Part shown: positions 43,222 to 43,742 of the stretch, one piece after another | How positions within the stretch are numbered: position 1 is the stretch's first letter | How the letters are laid out: each line of letters opens with the position of its first letter | Source of the DNA: a virus | IMG/VR virus record: IMGVR_UViG_3300036832_000544 | Coordinates: 1-43,742 of that record | Length of the DNA stretch: 43,742 nucleotides | Reading direction: 5' to 3' (one strand) | Translations under genes and position numbers: made by a program | Notes under the pieces: model-generated | The model's database searches: none | What the model was told of the DNA's origin: nothing | The model's input: the letters and a program-made list of their open reading frames with translations, nothing else

Positions 43222-43430
43222 CGTCCATGCGCAACCGGCAGTGGGCGCCGCGTGACGAACCTCGCTATGGGCCCAAGAACGAACACTGCGGCCACATCGG
43301 CGGATGTCCATTCCCCGAACTGGATTGTCCGCGACTCGGTTGCTGGTTGAGGGATGATCGGCCGACCGCGAGAATCCATGTCGGAATACTGAAATATCAC
43401 TTGACTAGTCCCAACGCTAGGACTAGATAG
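43218..43430 (+). CDS. Small cysteine-rich protein, 70 aa
   Basis: ATG 43218 overlaps the upstream stop (ATGA) and follows GGAGG. Residues NEHCGHIGGCPFPELDCPRL then GCWLRDD place four cysteines and a histidine for zinc binding. The stop codon lies in the -10 of promoter P4. Unknown function. Confidence 0.6.
   Translation: MTSMRNRQWAPRDEPRYGPKNEHCGHIGGCPFPELDCPRLGCWLRDDRPTARIHVGILKYHLTSPNARTR
43401..43429 (+). promoter_or_regulatory. Phage promoter P4 (TAGGACTANATA family)
   Basis: TTGACT (43401-43406), 17-base spacer, TAGATA (43424-43429), with the shared block TAGGACTAGATA at 43418-43429. It drives the junction gene and, through it, the early genes at 251 onward. Confidence 0.8.
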
Positions 43431-43467
43431 GTAACTGACGCCGCCAAGGGCGTTGATGAGGTGCAAA

Positions 43468-43742
43468 ATGCAAATTCCCAATCCGGCGCAATTCGCGCTC
43501 GCTGGCAACGCCATTTTCACGTTGCAGAGCCTAAAAACCAACGTCCGTTTCACCTACAAAGTGCGGGTGGCGGAAGACAATCTAACCATGCATTTTGTCA
43601 GCTGCCTGGTCGGTCCCGACAATTGCAACGACTACCGCTATCTCGGCTTCATTCGCCGCGGCGTGTTCTTCCACGGCGGCCCGAAGGCTAAAATCGGCAA
43701 CGAAGCCCCCAGTGTGAAAGCCTTCCGCTGGTTTTGGGAGCG
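43468..43742 (+). CDS. DUF6011-like protein, N-terminal part (continues at base 1)
   Basis: ATG 43468 follows GAGGTGCAAA. The translation MQIPNPAQFALAGNAIFTLQ through FTYKVRVAEDNLTMHFVSCL reads without interruption into the repeat and thus into 3-251. The N-terminal part resembles a small beta domain (LKTNVRFTYKVRVAE) seen ahead of the DUF6011 zinc knuckle in similar proteins. The whole gene is 132 codons plus stop. Confidence 0.8.
   Translation, partial: MQIPNPAQFALAGNAIFTLQSLKTNVRFTYKVRVAEDNLTMHFVSCLVGPDNCNDYRYLGFIRRGVFFHGGPKAKIGNEAPSVKAFRWFWE
43616..43742. repeat. Right copy of the 127-bp terminal direct repeat
   Basis: Identical to bases 1-127. Removing one copy joins the two parts of the DUF6011-like gene in frame. 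Confidence 0.95.

Overview
The window looks like one complete tailed-bacteriophage genome in circular form. Bases 1-127 are repeated exactly at 43616-43742, so the unique circle is 43,615 bp and one gene (a DUF6011-type protein) runs across the junction. Overlaps of exactly 127 bp are what a de Bruijn assembler with k=127 leaves on a circular contig, so the repeat is more likely an assembly signature than a biological terminal repeat. GC-rich coding, the style of the small conserved genes and two alphaproteobacterial-type PEP-CTERM proteins suggest a host in the Hyphomicrobiales (Bradyrhizobium/Rhodopseudomonas/Methylocystis-like). That host assignment is inference.

The genome has two opposed arms. 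The plus-strand arm (about 41.3 kb, through the junction, to 18.7 kb) holds small early genes, a phage adenine-type methyltransferase, a Cro/YdaS-like repressor with a divergent operator (3.8-4.07 kb), a ParB-like/HTH protein with a J-like tail, a possible replication origin and an SF3-type primase/helicase (5.5-8.1 kb). It continues with small proteins of unknown role, a putative ssDNA-binding protein ending in the SSB-type tail DIPF, a VRR-NUC-like nuclease, an SNF2-like helicase, then an unusual cassette at 16.2-18.5 kb: two secreted PEP-CTERM proteins, a two-helix membrane protein and a proline-rich repeat protein.

The minus-strand arm (40,856 down to 18,667) is a tightly packed virion operon: TerS, TerL, portal, HNH endonuclease, scaffold, DUF5309/SU10-type major capsid protein, small head genes, a holin-like two-TM protein, SU10-type adaptor, collagen-like fibre, receptor-binding fibre, His-rich collar fibre, nozzle-like tail protein and a block of internal/ejection proteins, one carrying both an M15 peptidase and a tail-lysozyme domain. 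There is no tape measure, tail tube or sheath, so a podovirus related in head and tail design to SU10-like phages is expected. Most genes overlap by ATGA, implying translational coupling.

No integrase, DNA polymerase, RNA polymerase or free-standing endolysin was recognised. Replication and transcription must lean on the host, and lysis probably uses the virion-associated enzyme or an unrecognised gene. Four plus-strand promoters share a distinctive consensus (TTGAC, 12 variable bases, then TAGGACTA-N-ATA), which suggests a coordinated early regulon. Several non-coding stretches contain strong hairpins, most densely the 440-bp gap upstream of terS.
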